Below are positions 33,480 to 44,864 of a stretch of DNA of 64,000 nt, one piece after another. Under the pieces are notes generated by a model. It did no database searches. It saw only the letters and a list, made by a program, of their open reading frames with translations, and had not been told where the DNA came from. The translations under genes were made by a program, and so were the position numbers. How positions within the stretch are numbered: position 1 is the stretch's first letter; each line of letters starts with the position of its first letter. The stretch comes from Incurvaria masculella (lineage: Eukaryota; Arthropoda; Insecta; Lepidoptera; Incurvariidae): contig OX335651.1 of assembly GCA_946894095.1 (NCBI GenBank), forward strand, positions 16,514,501 through 16,578,500. Reading direction: 5' to 3'.

Positions 33480-33715
33480 CATTAATATAATTTTGTATAA
33501 CCGGACATGGATGGCAAATTATCTGTTGAGTTTTCAAGCCTAACCGCTGAAAACATTTCGATGAAATTTTGATTGAAATTTGGAAAGGACAAAGCCTACC
33601 TTTTGCGGCAAAAATTACACTCAAAAGTGGTGAAAAGGGGGGTGAATCAATTAAACATTTGAGGTTCAGCCCGACATCAGTCAGAAAGGACATTGACCCG
33701 AGTGGAGCCAGGAAC
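33480..33715 (-). mobile_element. Possible LINE 3' untranslated end
   Basis: The minus strand reads TTTCATCGAAATGTTTTCAG / CGGTTAGGCTTGAAAACTC, preceded by TTCACCCCCCTTTTCACCAC. This resembles the conserved AAAATCGGTTCAGCGGTTT-type 3' end of RTE-related elements. The left edge also contains a fragment resembling the main SINE tail (GGACATGGATGGC). No coding sequence is attached; the assignment rests on recall of similar 3' ends. Confidence 0.3.
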
Positions 33716-33918
33716 CTCAGCTAGTAATAAATTGTGAACAAATAAATATACTGTGAATAATAATAGAGCCTCTTTATTACTTAATAAATACATGTATAGA
33801 AATTAAGCTAGCAAAAAATTAACTTAAAAAATGTAGGACCCCTCTTCGAGTCTATTGATTTCCATTATCCTTTCTCTTTCGCATTCTTTGTAACACCTAA
33901 TCTCGTATTCTATGCGCA

Positions 33919-34102
33919 AAACACCTCATAAGCACTAGGTGTCATGCCATGACCTTTCTTATATTGCACGGCTACAATGAACTTGAAATACACCGTCAAT
34001 TTGCATTGCCGCTGCGACCATTGTTAATTCAATGCGTTTGTGCCAACCAACTGATAAGTAAGGAAGGTGACCATCAGTTTTACGCAGAATCCGAACTACA
34101 CA
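33919..34102 (-). mobile_element. SINE body fragment, 5S-headed lineage
   Basis: The minus strand shows the body from TCGGATTCTGCGTAAAACTG through AGTTGGCACAAACGCATTG and CAATATAAGAAAGG to GCATGACACCTAGTGC. CAATATAAGAAAGG marks the 5S-headed lineage. Both ends are truncated and the sequence is diverged. Confidence 0.65.
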
Positions 34103-34611
34103 GTTAAAATAATTTCTTAATATAGACGTAAGAGTTCTATACACGTCTTCAGATTGATCTGAGTGGTCAGTCTGAGTTCTCACCTAAATTGGCGTTTGAG
34201 GCAAACCGATCGACTGACTCAGATCCATGCATCGTACTAAAAATTTACTATGAAAACGAATAAGTTAAAATGCACCAGATCTTTCTAATCAGCAATTTAC
34301 ATGTAAATTTCACAGAACAACTGCCCACGACACACTCCCTTAAACACAATTAACACACCCTCTCACCTACACCTACACAACGTCGTATTCACCTACGGCA
34401 AAAGAGGGTCGTTCCAAAAGTAGGCGCAAAGCTTGGCCAGAACAAAGGTGAAGGCACTGATGCATTGAATCGAATCTACTCCCCAAGCCAAATACCTATG
34501 TATTTTCCACCCTTATCTGGTCGCTCACACAATATACATTAGGGCTCTCAACATACATAGTTTCTTACCTACTGTTATTACTTACGGGCTTTATACACCT
34601 GAAATAGGTTA

Positions 34612-34980
34612 TTAAGACTGTTCTGACCCATGTAAAGTTGTTTGCACACATAACGCAAAAAGTATTGCACTTTAAGCCACGAATTCATAATAAAAGTTTA
34701 ATATAGTCATATTACTTGCAGCGAAAACAATTTCACAATTTCAGGATTATTGGTTCTGTTACAATTTATTTAAATACGATTTTTATTTAACAGCGCCATC
34801 TAACGGTGTAAAACTTCTAATCGGCAATTACAACGAAACCATTAAACCTGAAATTGTGAATATGTTTTCGCTGCAACTACTATGGCTATATTTAATATTT
34901 TTGACGAATTCGTGCCTTAAAGTGCAATACGTTTTGCGTTCTGTGTAAAAAAAACATTGTATGGGTCGGAACATCCTTAA
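34612..34980. mobile_element. Foldback MITE flanked by TTAA
   Basis: TTAA occurs at 34612-34615 and 34977-34980. Between them are inverted arms of about 150 bp: GTTCTGACCCATG..., ATTGCACTTTAAGCCACGAATTC and TTGCAGCGAAAAC on the left, answered by GTTTTCGCTGCAA, GAATTCGTGCCTTAAAGTGCAAT and ATGGGTCGGAAC on the right. The centre (about 34760-34850) contains CAGCGCCATCTAACGGTG. TTAA is the target of piggyBac transposases, so mobilisation by such an enzyme is a reasonable inference. No transposase gene is in the window. Confidence 0.82.
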
Positions 34981-35159
34981 GTTGGCGATGGCTTTTATAC
35001 CAGATAATACGTGTAAGACTAACTATAAATATTATTGTAAAAGCAAACTTGTACGTTAAGTAAGATCTATTTATAATCTATTTGCACTGAGTGTTGCTGT
35101 TTCTTTTGTTCTTGTTTTTTACCTTAAGCTGTTCTACCAAGAATTGTTTGGCAGTAGTA

Positions 35160-35706
35160 TTAAGGTGGGCCATCCCGCTCAACTCCCCATACAAACGGGG
35201 AAAGAAGATCAAGCCCATATGTCTTGTCAATGATCCCAAATTTTGCTTAAAATTGCTTTATATGAACGAACTAGATGTCTGATGACCATTGGCATTGTAA
35301 AATTGTATTGTTTCTAAGTTGTAAGATCCGAAAGTTCGAATTTTTCGCGCGTTTTATGCAATAACTTTGGAGGTGGATTACACAATGATAAAGTAAGAAC
35401 ATCTTAAAACGATTAGTCATCAGACATAGCTTATTTCATCAAGATTTATAATATATTGGTTTTTATTAGATTTTTGACTACAGAGGTCGTGGTTTACTTT
35501 TAGCTATAAGTCGTTTTGTAATTAAAATTTTCGTAAAATTTACCAAATCATACACTATGTACATTGTCCTTTTTGTGGACATGTTGCATCTTCCTCATCA
35601 CGGAGCCTGTCTTATTCTTTGAAACAGAGAAGGTCCCAGAGCGCAACAGCACGGTTTTGTACCGTGCCCGCGAATGAGTTAGTCCCGCCGGGTTGGGCCA
35701 CCTTAA
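35160..35706 (+). mobile_element. 547-bp non-autonomous element flanked by TTAA, copy 2
   Basis: Starts TTAA/GGTGGGCCATCCCGC at 35160 and ends GCCGGGTTGGGCCACC/TTAA at 35706. The ends form an imperfect inverted repeat (GGTGG-CCCA-CCCG) framed by TTAA, which is best explained as a piggyBac-type target duplication. The interior matches 18418-18955 throughout. The 63-codon frame at its left is not meaningful. Divergence between the two copies is roughly 15%. Confidence 0.82.
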
Positions 35707-35787
35707 GATCTAAGTATGTATTTCATTACTTTGGACGGAGAACCAGTAAAGTTTCTAACCAAACCTAACGTAACCTAACGTACCTTA

Positions 35788-35850
35788 ACTAGGTGCCATG
35801 CCAGGTTATTTCTTATGCTGTACGAATACATCGAATTCATGGAACAACCG
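35788..35850 (-). mobile_element. Short SINE body fragment
   Basis: AACTAGGTGCCATGCCAGG / TTATTTCTTATGCTGTACG / AATACATCGAATTCATGG is the reverse of the shared body block with the CCTGGCATGGCACCTAGTT wording of the 5S-headed lineage. About 60 bp only. Confidence 0.6.
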
Positions 35851-38800
35851 TAAATTATATGGTTAGATAAGTTAAGTCTCTTTTGGTTGGATCCCAATAT
35901 TTTTCCCTGCCATTACAAGTATCCGAGAAAAGTTGTAAGTTTACAGATACAAAAAACATTCCTGGCACACTAATACGACGTTTAGGAGCCTCGAGCCTTG
36001 AGCAAATGTTGTACATGCATCGTATGCATTTGAATTGCATCCCACCGCGCGATGCGGCGTCGCTCGTGAGCGCTTGCAAATCTCGGCTTACGGCGCATCC
36101 GTGTAAGCCGGTTACGTGGTCGGTTGATACGTACCTGAAATGTTTCCATTTGGTCGTGCAAAACATGGAAATGGAGCCAAATGTCAGTTTGTGCATTTTT
36201 TTATTTATATTATCGCTGCCAAACAGTCAACTTGGGGATTTAAATTGTTTAATCTTACAGAGTTCTGAATGAAATCAAATAAACAAAAATAATCATCAGT
36301 AATTTCTGGCTCCTTCTGCAAATCTAATAGATAAAAAATAAAAACTCAGAGAGATAACCATAGTGGTGCATGATCTAGGCAAGGTGCATTAACTGGACGG
36401 GGATTCAAATGAACTCTTATTTGAAGTAATCCCCGCGCCCTGAGTTATTCTCTTCATTCTTAACCAATTGAAATTTTAGCATAAGCAAAAACGTAATCTG
36501 AAACAGATTGAAGGTAATAATTTTAAACAAGATTTTCGACAAAACAAAGATAGGCGAAACTCCTATTTGTGAATCCCCCAAACCCAGTCTTCACTGAAGT
36601 ATGGATCTGTAAACCTAACACGGCGAGTCCACTTCCATCATACGTCACAATAACAATGGCGATTTGATGGAAGACTCCCATTCAGGTACCATCCCTTTGT
36701 ATAATTACATAAGAAATCAAAACCAATATCCACTTGATATTAATCCTTATAGGGTAGAACTTAAAAGCGAAAGTAGATCGAAATAGTTATCGGTTAGACC
36801 GTTTCGCTGTTGCGGGTGCGTCTATTCACCGCTGATTTGCCGTAAGCGTGTGCACTCGTTCGCGAGCGATCGGTCCGTTCCGCGCAGTGTGTACGCATTA
36901 GATTAGCGCGATTGTGTGTGGCGGGCTTAGGAATTGTGGCCAGTGTATGTAATCCCTTATTTTGATATCGCTAACCACGTAGGAATAGGCAGGTATTGAT
37001 TTGGAAGTAATTTGAATTGTTTTCAGTGCTTATGGGAACGCCCAGTGGCTTATTGTATAGCGATTGCTCATCACATAGCGATGACATCAAATTATTTATT
37101 TCATCAAGATTAATTTTGTCGTAATGTCTTTTTCAATGGCGCAAATTAACTGTGAAGCCAAAATGGACCGTGAAGAGGATGGAAAGAAAGCTGTCAACAA
37201 TAAATTGGTCGATACATAAACTTAGTGCAAAATTCGATTCGAACCAGAACCCACGTCTAAAAATGATTGTATGATCTCTCTTACTTTACGTTCGTACACT
37301 CGTTATGAATTCCATGAACATCTTAAATATTTCCTATCAAAAATATTCCATAATGTTGCTATATTGGCTATACGTGTAGTCGTATTTATCAATAGGATCC
37401 ATAATAATTCCGTTTTCCTTTAAATACCACGCTAATCCGAACACAACCTTAAACGTTGATCGTGGTAATCCGAACGTTTGGGTAGCAGGGTTCGCATCTA
37501 ACCCTGCTAACCACCGCGACCTGCGCAGGCTGCTGAATATTGGGCATAAGGAGGCGCAGAAGCAGAGTTGAGAGCTGAGAGTACTGCACAGTTCAATAAA
37601 TAATAGCCACAGAAATTACTTTGATTTTAAAATTAATTTAAAATGTATTTACTTAATTTATTGGGTTGAAGAAGCTACTCAACGACCTTTTAGAAAAAGT
37701 CACACTTTGGCTTGTGGATGCATTCAATAAGACACACAAAAACGGTCAAGATACGTAGCTGCTCTTCCCGCAGTGTGTTTAGATCCCAAAAGTGTTTTGG
37801 TTGGTAAAATGTAGATATGACTAAACTAAATTAAGTATGAACATAAAAAACATACAATAATACGAACAGAATAAATTCGAGCCACCTATTTTCAGCAGTT
37901 TGGATTATCGAGCAACTACTATCGATGTAAGCTAGGTACCTGTTTTTTTGAACCACCGTTGAAAGCTCGGATAGTCTACACTCAATCGACGCATTCTGTG
38001 GAATATTCCGCAGATAAGACTTGACGTTCTCATCTATGGGATGCGAGAAACATACATAGATGTGTTATTTTTGTATGTTACTGTAGCAAACATTTTACGC
38101 CATCTTCTGCAATGCAGTGGTCTGCCGAGAATATTACCCCAAGGAAACGAATTGGTGAGATCACTGGAGGAAATGTATTCACTCGAGACGCTTGGTCAAA
38201 CAACCCCAATCTCCCCAAGAGACTCGGATACAGGCCAACCCCTTTATTTCGTCAGTCTCCAAAGGTGAATAGCAATATTGATTGAATCTCAAATGGTATT
38301 AAATTTCGCTGAGCGGGCGGCGAGGGTGAGGTGGGAGCGTGACGCAGGGGAGCGGCGAGAGGGGGGGTACCTCTCCCGGGGGAGTCGCAGATGTCCGAAC
38401 AGGAGTAGACATATTTAACACGAATTTGTGGGTAAATGCGTCATCGTGGCGGACGAAAAAGGTAAAATATATTGAGGGAAATGTATTTTGACATTAATGT
38501 ATATAGATATATACCATAATGCCGCTTACCCGAAGGGTAGACAGAGAATATAAATTTTAGGTACTATCACAATTAACTTATCTCGCTTCTTTTAAATTTA
38601 TATCTTTGAGCGAAGGCGTATCCTATTGAAAAGTAATTCCAATAGCAAATCCAAATATTTAGACCAAAATATAATTTTAATTTATCTCTGTGATTTTTTA
38701 TTGTATGCACTTTTTTAAGTTGGAAAAATATGGAAAATAAATTGATTCCTATTAAAAAAACAACACCTATTTATTGTTTAGTTTTCTCAATTGTGTCATT

Positions 38801-39266
38801 AATTAATATACGTTACCACATTAGTAAAACATAAATAACTAAAAAACTCATGAGCATGGATTGTTCATCCCAAGTACAAATTATAATAAACATTGAGCCT
38901 TTGGTTATTCAAACGGACATAAAAGAACCCATCCACCAAATGACGCTCAAAAGCCACTCGTGCACCACGCGAGGCGTAAAGCTAACCGACCACCCTCCCT
39001 TTTGTAAAAAAATAAAATAAAAATAAATGGAATTCGCGGTACAGGAGACCGCACCGGTGCGATTCTACAAACAGGCAATAGGATTGCAATTTAACGGAAA
39101 GAGTTAAACTGGTTGTGATTTGACTGATACATATTCTCGTGATTGTACGTGTAAATGTACATACATACCTACCTACCTACACAAATCTAGAAGGCCATTA
39201 CAATACTCGCTCGATGTTTCTCGTAGCAAATCTTACAGAAGTTTTACGCATGTGCATTTATATAGG
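35851..39266. other. No gene recognised
   Basis: A 129-codon frame at 35883-36272 overlaps a 113-codon frame on the other strand; neither translation is recognisable. A CpG-rich block at 36790-36930 (CGTTCGCGAGCGATCGG, then CCGCGCAGTGTG) could be a promoter or 5' exon but has no identifiable product. GGGGATTCAAAT ... AATCCCC at 36399-36434 is a small palindrome. A GC-rich patch lies at 38310-38400. The rest is AT-rich and unassigned. Confidence 0.35.
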
Positions 39267-39893
39267 CCTCTCTATCCTCAACGTGTGATTGTTTGTTGCG
39301 GTTTATGGTCCGACGGAGTCATTGGACCATACTTTTTCGAAAATGCTGGAGCAACAGTTAAGGTGAATGGATTGCGCTATCGAGAGATGTTTAATGATAT
39401 TTTATGGCCGGAATTGGATAGTATTGATCTGGACAACGTTTACTTTCAACTAGACGGCGCTACGTGCCACACAAGCAACGAAACCATTGATATTTTGCGG
39501 GAAACGTTTTCGGACCGTGTTATCTCTCGAAGAGGTGATCACAATTGGCCACCGGGATCTTGTGATTTAACACCTTGCGACTTCTTCCTTTGGGTCCACG
39601 TGAAAGAGAACGTCTACGCCAATACCCCAGCGTCGATTCAAGACCTCAAAGATGGAATTCGTGAGGCTGTCGAGGACATAGGGCAGCCACTTTGCGATTT
39701 GGTTATGGAAAAATTCATGAAAAGGATATGGTCTTGTAAGCTTGGTCGTGGTGGTCATTTGCCTGATGTTATTTTCCACTATTAATGACATACCTTCTTC
39801 TTTATAATGAAATAAACATTCGATCATTTATATAAAAAATTGGCATTTTTCTATGAATATGAAAATAACACCTCTTATTGGAAAACCCTATAG
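39267..39893 (+). mobile_element. Mariner-like transposon, 5'-truncated, DD41D-type transposase remnant
   Basis: An open frame with stop at 39785 encodes the C-terminal two-thirds of an IS630/Tc1/mariner transposase, from RPLYPQRV (39264) onward. Visible family features are GLWSDGVIGPYFFEN, the second catalytic Asp in FQLDGATCHT, and NWPPGSCDLTPCDFFLW with the third catalytic Asp. Counting between these gives 41 intervening residues, which fits the DD41D group rather than classic DD34D mariners. The first catalytic Asp and the DNA-binding domain are missing, and the 48 residues encoded upstream look unrelated. Downstream, AACACCTCTTATTGGAAAACCCTA at 39869-39892 looks like the right terminal repeat, next to TA. 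I found no left terminal repeat. The copy is dead, though its remaining frame is uninterrupted, so it may be fairly young. Confidence 0.88.
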
Positions 39894-41092
39894 TTATGAA
39901 TCACAAAACTGGATTTAATTTTGGAATTATTGTTTCTTTGTCAGGGATCACACGATTAACAAACACAATTGTTGTAAACACTGACTATAATTAATTTAAT
40001 TTTACAGTAAACCAGTTTTTTTTTCCTCTTTGCGCGTCTCACCGGCACAAGTTTTGCAATTTAACTCTATTTCTTAGTCATACTACTGCATGCATAACTT
40101 CACGTACCTTTCCCGGAGGAGTAGGCAGATATGATAGAGTGCCATACGATTTCGCTTCATCTAAAGGTATACATTTTTAATACACGCTCTACGATCACGG
40201 TTGCTGCGTACTTGACCTTTACGAAGTATTACATCGATTTTACGACATTTCCGGTCACATCTGCTCTGTTAATTTGTTTCTTTATTCTTTTGTCGCTCAT
40301 GTCTAAACCTCAATTCTGGTCACAGCATCATTACACCAGTACACAGTTTTGAACTGTACTTTGTCTGATAAATCGAAGACCGCAGAAGGTACTATCCGGA
40401 ATCATTCTAATGCAGTTTCAGCAAAAATAGGATTCTGGAATAACTTTTTAGGTCGGTTTCTGCCACAGAAGAGAAAAGGAAGGAGATGTGGCTGGTCGGC
40501 GTTAAGCTGGCAGCGCTGCGTCTGGCACACAGTCCAACCATCACCGCCGCGTGAAAATGTGCTCCCCACATTGGAGTCAGTTCACCGACACATCACCTCC
40601 AAAACGTCTGCTACTCTTTTTCCTTGTGGCTTGTAAGTTTCATTTGGGAGGGTAATTGAAGAAAAACCACACCTCTCCAATTTTTTTCCAAGATACCACG
40701 AAATCGACAGCGATTACAATCAAACGGCATCACCCAGCGAGTCGTCCGCCACTCTTTCCACTCAATTTTCCTTCCTTATTTACTCCGAGCAAACTCGGTC
40801 CCGTTTAAAGCGAGGGCTCGCTGGGGAGGTGTAGAGGCAATGGGAACGTAGAGAAACACTGGCGAGGTGGAGATAAATCTCGGTGTATCACGGTCGCCGC
40901 TGAACTTAATAATATCTTCCACCTTGCCTCACTTTCCAATCTTCCACACTTCGCTCCCAGGAGTAACCGCGGGGTGCAGTTTGGAATGTATGGATTCTTT
41001 TTCTTTAAACTGTTAGAAATACGCCATGATGAATGTGATTTCATATAATAAAGATTTGTTTATAAAATAATAAGCACAGACGGGCAACATTG
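39894..41092. other. No gene recognised
   Basis: Average-composition sequence with frames at 40131-40636 and 40805-41044 that show no motif. No repeat partner was noticed. Confidence 0.4.
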
Positions 41093-41474
41093 TTTTTATG
41101 CGACCTGACATGGATGGCTAATACCATACAACTATCGCTGTGATATTAGTCCAATACACCACATTCCCGAAGGAATTAGGTGCCATGCCTACATTGAAAC
41201 TGTACATTGAACTGGGTGAAAAACACGGACAATTTTTCATTGCCGCTTCGACCATTTTTTCATCCAATGAGATGGTATCAATCCGGGCGGGCTTAAACCC
41301 TACCACCTAGTATGAAAACCTTACATGGATTCCGAACCATGGAGCATCTCGCATTAGTGACGAAACGCACTTATCGAACTCGGAAAGAGAAAGAAAGTGG
41401 TGCATATCGGAATTTAACCCAGACCTCTGGTACGCTAGGCCAGTCCCCGCGCCACTAGGCACGAGCCGCTCACC
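41093..41474 (-). mobile_element. SINE, tRNA-headed, near full length
   Basis: The minus strand starts GTGAGCGGCTCGTGCCTAGTGG (A box with one base missing), then GGTCTGGGTTAAATTCC (B-box region), CACCACTTTCTTTCTCTTTCC and TTTCGTCACTAATGCGAG. CATGGTTCGGAATCCATG opens the body. About 25 bp around GTAGGTCCCC is reduced. The CCTTCGGGAATGTGG insertion marks the lineage. The tail reads GACTAATATCACAGCG ... GGTATTAGCC, then CGCAT and A's. Confidence 0.88.
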
Positions 41475-42352
41475 TATCCAATTTGCTACTTGCAAGGGGA
41501 CCAGATGTGTTAGGTGAAACAATTTGATCCGACTTTAATTGAAATATATTTTATTTGCATTAAAGATCTAAATCGTTATTAATCTTTGTTTCAATTTTTA
41601 CTTAAACCTTTTTTGACAATTTATTCGCGAACATATTGTTGCCTCACTAATTTAATATTAATATCAATGAATTGTGCGATAAAAAACATAAAGTTAGGTT
41701 TACCGTCGCAGTGTTTTCATAATGGGCATCACTTTAATTACAAAATCATCAAATTAATACAGTAAAACCTTTAAAAATATTATTTCTATTTCGCTTTAAA
41801 GCTTTCGAATTCTTTTAAAATTAGGAAACCATCTCGGAAGACATGTCCCATTGTTTTGATGCTCCCGTCGCACCACAATTACACCTCCCGGCGCCTCTGC
41901 GCTTTTTTCTTCGTTATTATTATTTCGCACTCGCGAGCAATTTTCTCGCGGTTCTTGTCCGTGATGGCTTTTGAATACCTTGAGAGGGCCGAGAGGAGCA
42001 CTTGAACACCCGCCGCTTGTGGGGGGAGAGTCTTCGAGTGTTGGTGGAAATGTGCCCTGCTATTCGGTCCATTTTCTCAGCATGGGAAATATTAAAATAA
42101 TTTTCAAACGCGTAGAAAAAAATTATCAACGATACAATAATCACCTGTTCCTTGAAATATTAGATTAACATGTAGATGTCATAAATTCGTGCCGTAGAAG
42201 AAAGTGCCGCGATCAAATCTATTTAATTCTCCGTAAAGGTCTGGTACGTAGCACCCGTAATCGTAGAGGATATATGAAAAGATGTATGTCTGTAGGTGAG
42301 CCGAAAGAGTGTGCTGTGATCGTACCGTATGGCACTTTATCATCGAAAGCGG
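41475..42352. other. No gene recognised
   Basis: AT-rich to about 41860, then mixed sequence. Overlapping frames on both strands at 41920-42168 are not recognisable. It borders the left arm of the large inverted repeat. Confidence 0.4.
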
Positions 42353-42932
42353 CTAGTACGAGAGCGGACCGTCGTCAACCCTACGTCATCGAGTAACACC
42401 ATGGGACCCATTTGTGGTTGTGCGGATTAGAATAGGCTTCCTAAAAATACTAGGTTGCCTGACCCAAACCTGGAACGTTTTGTGCAGTAGGTAATATTAA
42501 ATCACTTTTTTGGTAGAATTTAACGTCATCGAGTAACAACATGAGACCTAGCACAATCGGTAAAGGTCATCAAGAAAAGCTAAAAAAAAGTAGGTTGGCT
42601 CGTCCTACCCTGGCACGTTCTGAGGTTGGCCGGTTTTAAAATGTCAAAAAATAAAAAAAAATACGTCATCGAGTAACAAGATGACAATACCACCATTCGA
42701 TAGTCTTATGAACATACTTCATAAAAAAATTAGGTTGGCTGCCCTCAGCCTGGCACGTTTCCTACGCGGCCATGTTGAACGTCGGATGCGCCCAGTTCTT
42801 ATATTCATCAATTGTTAAATTAATATAATATAACAGTTTTGTGATATGTCTATCTATAAACAGTGATGTTTTTATTGATCAGAACTCATCTTGAATAGGG
42901 TAAAAAAAACCAAAATGAAATATTTGTGATAT
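42353..42932 (+). repeat. Left arm of a 580-bp inverted repeat made of three subrepeats
   Basis: The arm runs from CTAGTACGAGAGCGGACC to AATGAAATATTTGTGATAT and is matched base for base, with only a few differences, by the reverse complement of 50724-51304. Internally it holds three degenerate tandem units of 130-150 bp. Each begins ACGTCATCGAGTAACA (42383, 42533 and 42663) and contains TAGGTTGGCT or TAGGTTGCCT and then CCTGGCACGTT or CCTGGAACGTT. The outer part after the third unit (ATATTCATCAATTGTTAAATT...) is unique. It could be the terminal repeat of a large DNA transposon, or this and its mate could be two solo copies of one repeat. I do not recognise the family. CTAG stands at both outer ends. 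Confidence 0.93.
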
Positions 42933-43102
42933 AGGTACTGATTGATTACGTGATATTAGGGCATTGTCGTATCTAATTATTAACTAAGTTTAACTCAAGT
43001 TAACTTTAGGTTATGATGCACATAGTTCCGCATACTTGAAGAGTAAAAACCGGAAGTTTCATATACATATGCTTTCGGAATCTACCGTATGGATCATTCA
43101 AC

Positions 43103-43872
43103 GTAGGGAATCGCAACTCCAGTCAGCCCATGCCTACGGCATTAGAGGCGCACGCTTTAAATTCTGCCACGGGCCTCGTTATTACAAAATTTTAATCAGA
43201 TTGTATGTAAACATAACGTAATGAAGATTTTTTAATAGTCATAATAAAATAAATCGCCACAAAACTTAAACCCATAAGTGAAGTATCTCAAAGTTACTAT
43301 TCTTTAATTCACATGAATTTAGGGTAAATATTCTAGAGTATATTTCCATTCTTTAAACATTTCAATGTATATGTTTTCTATAAATATATACGCAACGTTG
43401 CCGGGTCTATACAAAAGTACATGTCCACATCGTCACTCACATATTAAGGAAGTTTAGTAAGCTTTGGCGTCACTCTCTTTTCTTTATTTACGTATCTCTT
43501 TTAATTTATCGTAACAAAGTTGCAATGTATCCAAACCGAAGCGGAATTTTAAATTAACAGCTCTTAAGTCGTAGGTATAGTTTAAATAATACCTGAAAAG
43601 CTCTGTAAAAATATTTATGTATTAGTTATAGAAAACATATACATTTATATGTTTAAAGGATGGAAATAACCATGAATATTTAACCTAAAGTCCTGTGAAT
43701 AAAAGAATAGTAACTTTGTGGCGATTTATTTTATTATGACTATTAAAATTCTTCATTACATTAGGTTTACATTCAATCAAATTTGAATTATGTAATGAGG
43801 AGCTCCGTCGCCGAATGTAAAGCGTGCGCCTCTAATCTCGTAGGCATGGGCTGACAGGGGTTGAAGAAAGGA
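43103..43872. mobile_element. Foldback MITE, about 770 bp, GTCAGCCCATGCCTAC ends
   Basis: The left arm (43103-43385: CAACTCCAGTCAGCCCATGC, AGAGGCGCACGCTTTA, AATAAATCGCCACAAA, TATATGTTTTCTATAA) is repeated in reverse in 43628-43872 (TTATAGAAAACATATACATT, TTTGTGGCGATTTATTTTATT, AAAGCGTGCGCCTCT, GTAGGCATGGGCTGAC). The left arm carries about 35 bp extra. The centre of about 240 bp is non-coding. It lies wholly inside the larger inverted repeat, and it is a single copy in this window. Confidence 0.85.
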
Positions 43873-44029
43873 CCTTAAAGCGATGCACACTCCAGTGGCA
43901 ACAAGAAAACATTTTAAAACCTGTGTACGATTTAGTCCTTCTGATGAGTTATTATTCTTACAGCAAAAAAAACGACATAATATTAAACCTTTAAATGCTA
44001 CCACCTACAAAAAAATAAGAGTACAATGG

Positions 44030-44864
44030 TTTGAGAACAGTCAGTCAATCCGTCAGCGTGTTTGCGACCACTGTGGGACATACGCCTCTCCAATCCTTCT
44101 CCAGTCCTACCGGCCCTCAGCGGTACGGACCCACTGCTTTCCCCGACGCACTTGATGCCGTCTTTCCACCTGGTGGGTGGTTTTCCCACACTCCGTTTGC
44201 CTGTCCACGGCCGCCAGTGTAGGACACGGTTACTCTAACGGTCGTCATCTCGTCGGCTGACGTGACCAGCCCACTCATAACTGGGAGGACGCACTGGTCA
44301 TATGTTCGGGTCTTTAAATTTTGCGAAAGGTCAGACCTCAGAGCGAATTTAAGCTTTCCGAAGGCAGCCCAACCCAGTTGAATCCGTCGCTTAGCCTCCA
44401 AAGACAGTCTTTGTATACCAAGCCGCAGGATTTGACCGAGATAACAATTTGTCCTCCCGTCATACCCTCAGTCGCCATGACCTTGATTTTATCCCGGTTC
44501 ATCTTCAGACCTACCTATCTTTCTACTACTTATCTTTATAAAGGTCTTCCAGCATTGTTTGAAGCTGAACTCGGGAATTTGACACAAGAACAATGTGATC
44601 GGCGAAGCGAAGATGACTGAGGAAAATATTAATTAACGTTGATACCCATGTTGTCCCATTCAAGCGTCTTGAACACATATTCCGATGCGCTTGTGAAGAG
44701 CTTGGGTGAGATCACATCCCCCTGCCTAACGCCTTTAGCAAGAGGGATGGGTTGGGTATTTTAATGAAGCCTCACAGTCATCGTCGCGGACCGATACAGA
44801 TTTCGGAGTACCTCGATGTAGCGGTGGTCGATTCTACACCTCAGGAGGGAGTTTTCGACAGCCC
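44030..44864 (-). pseudogene. RTE-clade LINE, reverse transcriptase C-terminal part, decayed
   Basis: On the minus strand, from 44864, the translation begins AVENSLLRCRIDHRYIEVL, then NLYRSATMTV, then LAKGVRQGD (with interruptions), the SPSCLRQALVKSVFKTLEWDNM region, KMNRDKIKVMATEGMTGGQ, and finally RRIQLGWAAFGKLKFALRS. The end reads GGRGQANGVW...GGK. This is the order of RT motifs and C-terminal region in lepidopteran RTE elements. The catalytic region around the YADD/FADD motif is scrambled, and a deletion removes the EEYVYLGQ region (GTTAT joined directly to CTCGGTC). Stops and frameshifts are frequent. Its upstream side is replaced by another LINE at about 44864. A second RTE copy lies in opposite orientation at 45735-48655. 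Confidence 0.8.

Noticed and set aside
35733..35755. TGGACGGAGAAC matches the first 12 bases of the conserved microRNA miR-184
   Set aside because: The match stops after 12 bases and no complementary arm is present on either side, so no precursor hairpin can form.
35883..36272. A 129-codon frame as a host exon
   Set aside because: The opposite strand is open over most of the same interval, and neither translation has a recognisable motif.
38190..38268. A further SINE 5' end (TTTCGTCAGTCTCC resembles the start at 20049)
   Set aside because: The resemblance covers about 15-20 bp, mostly outside the element start, and no head or body follows.
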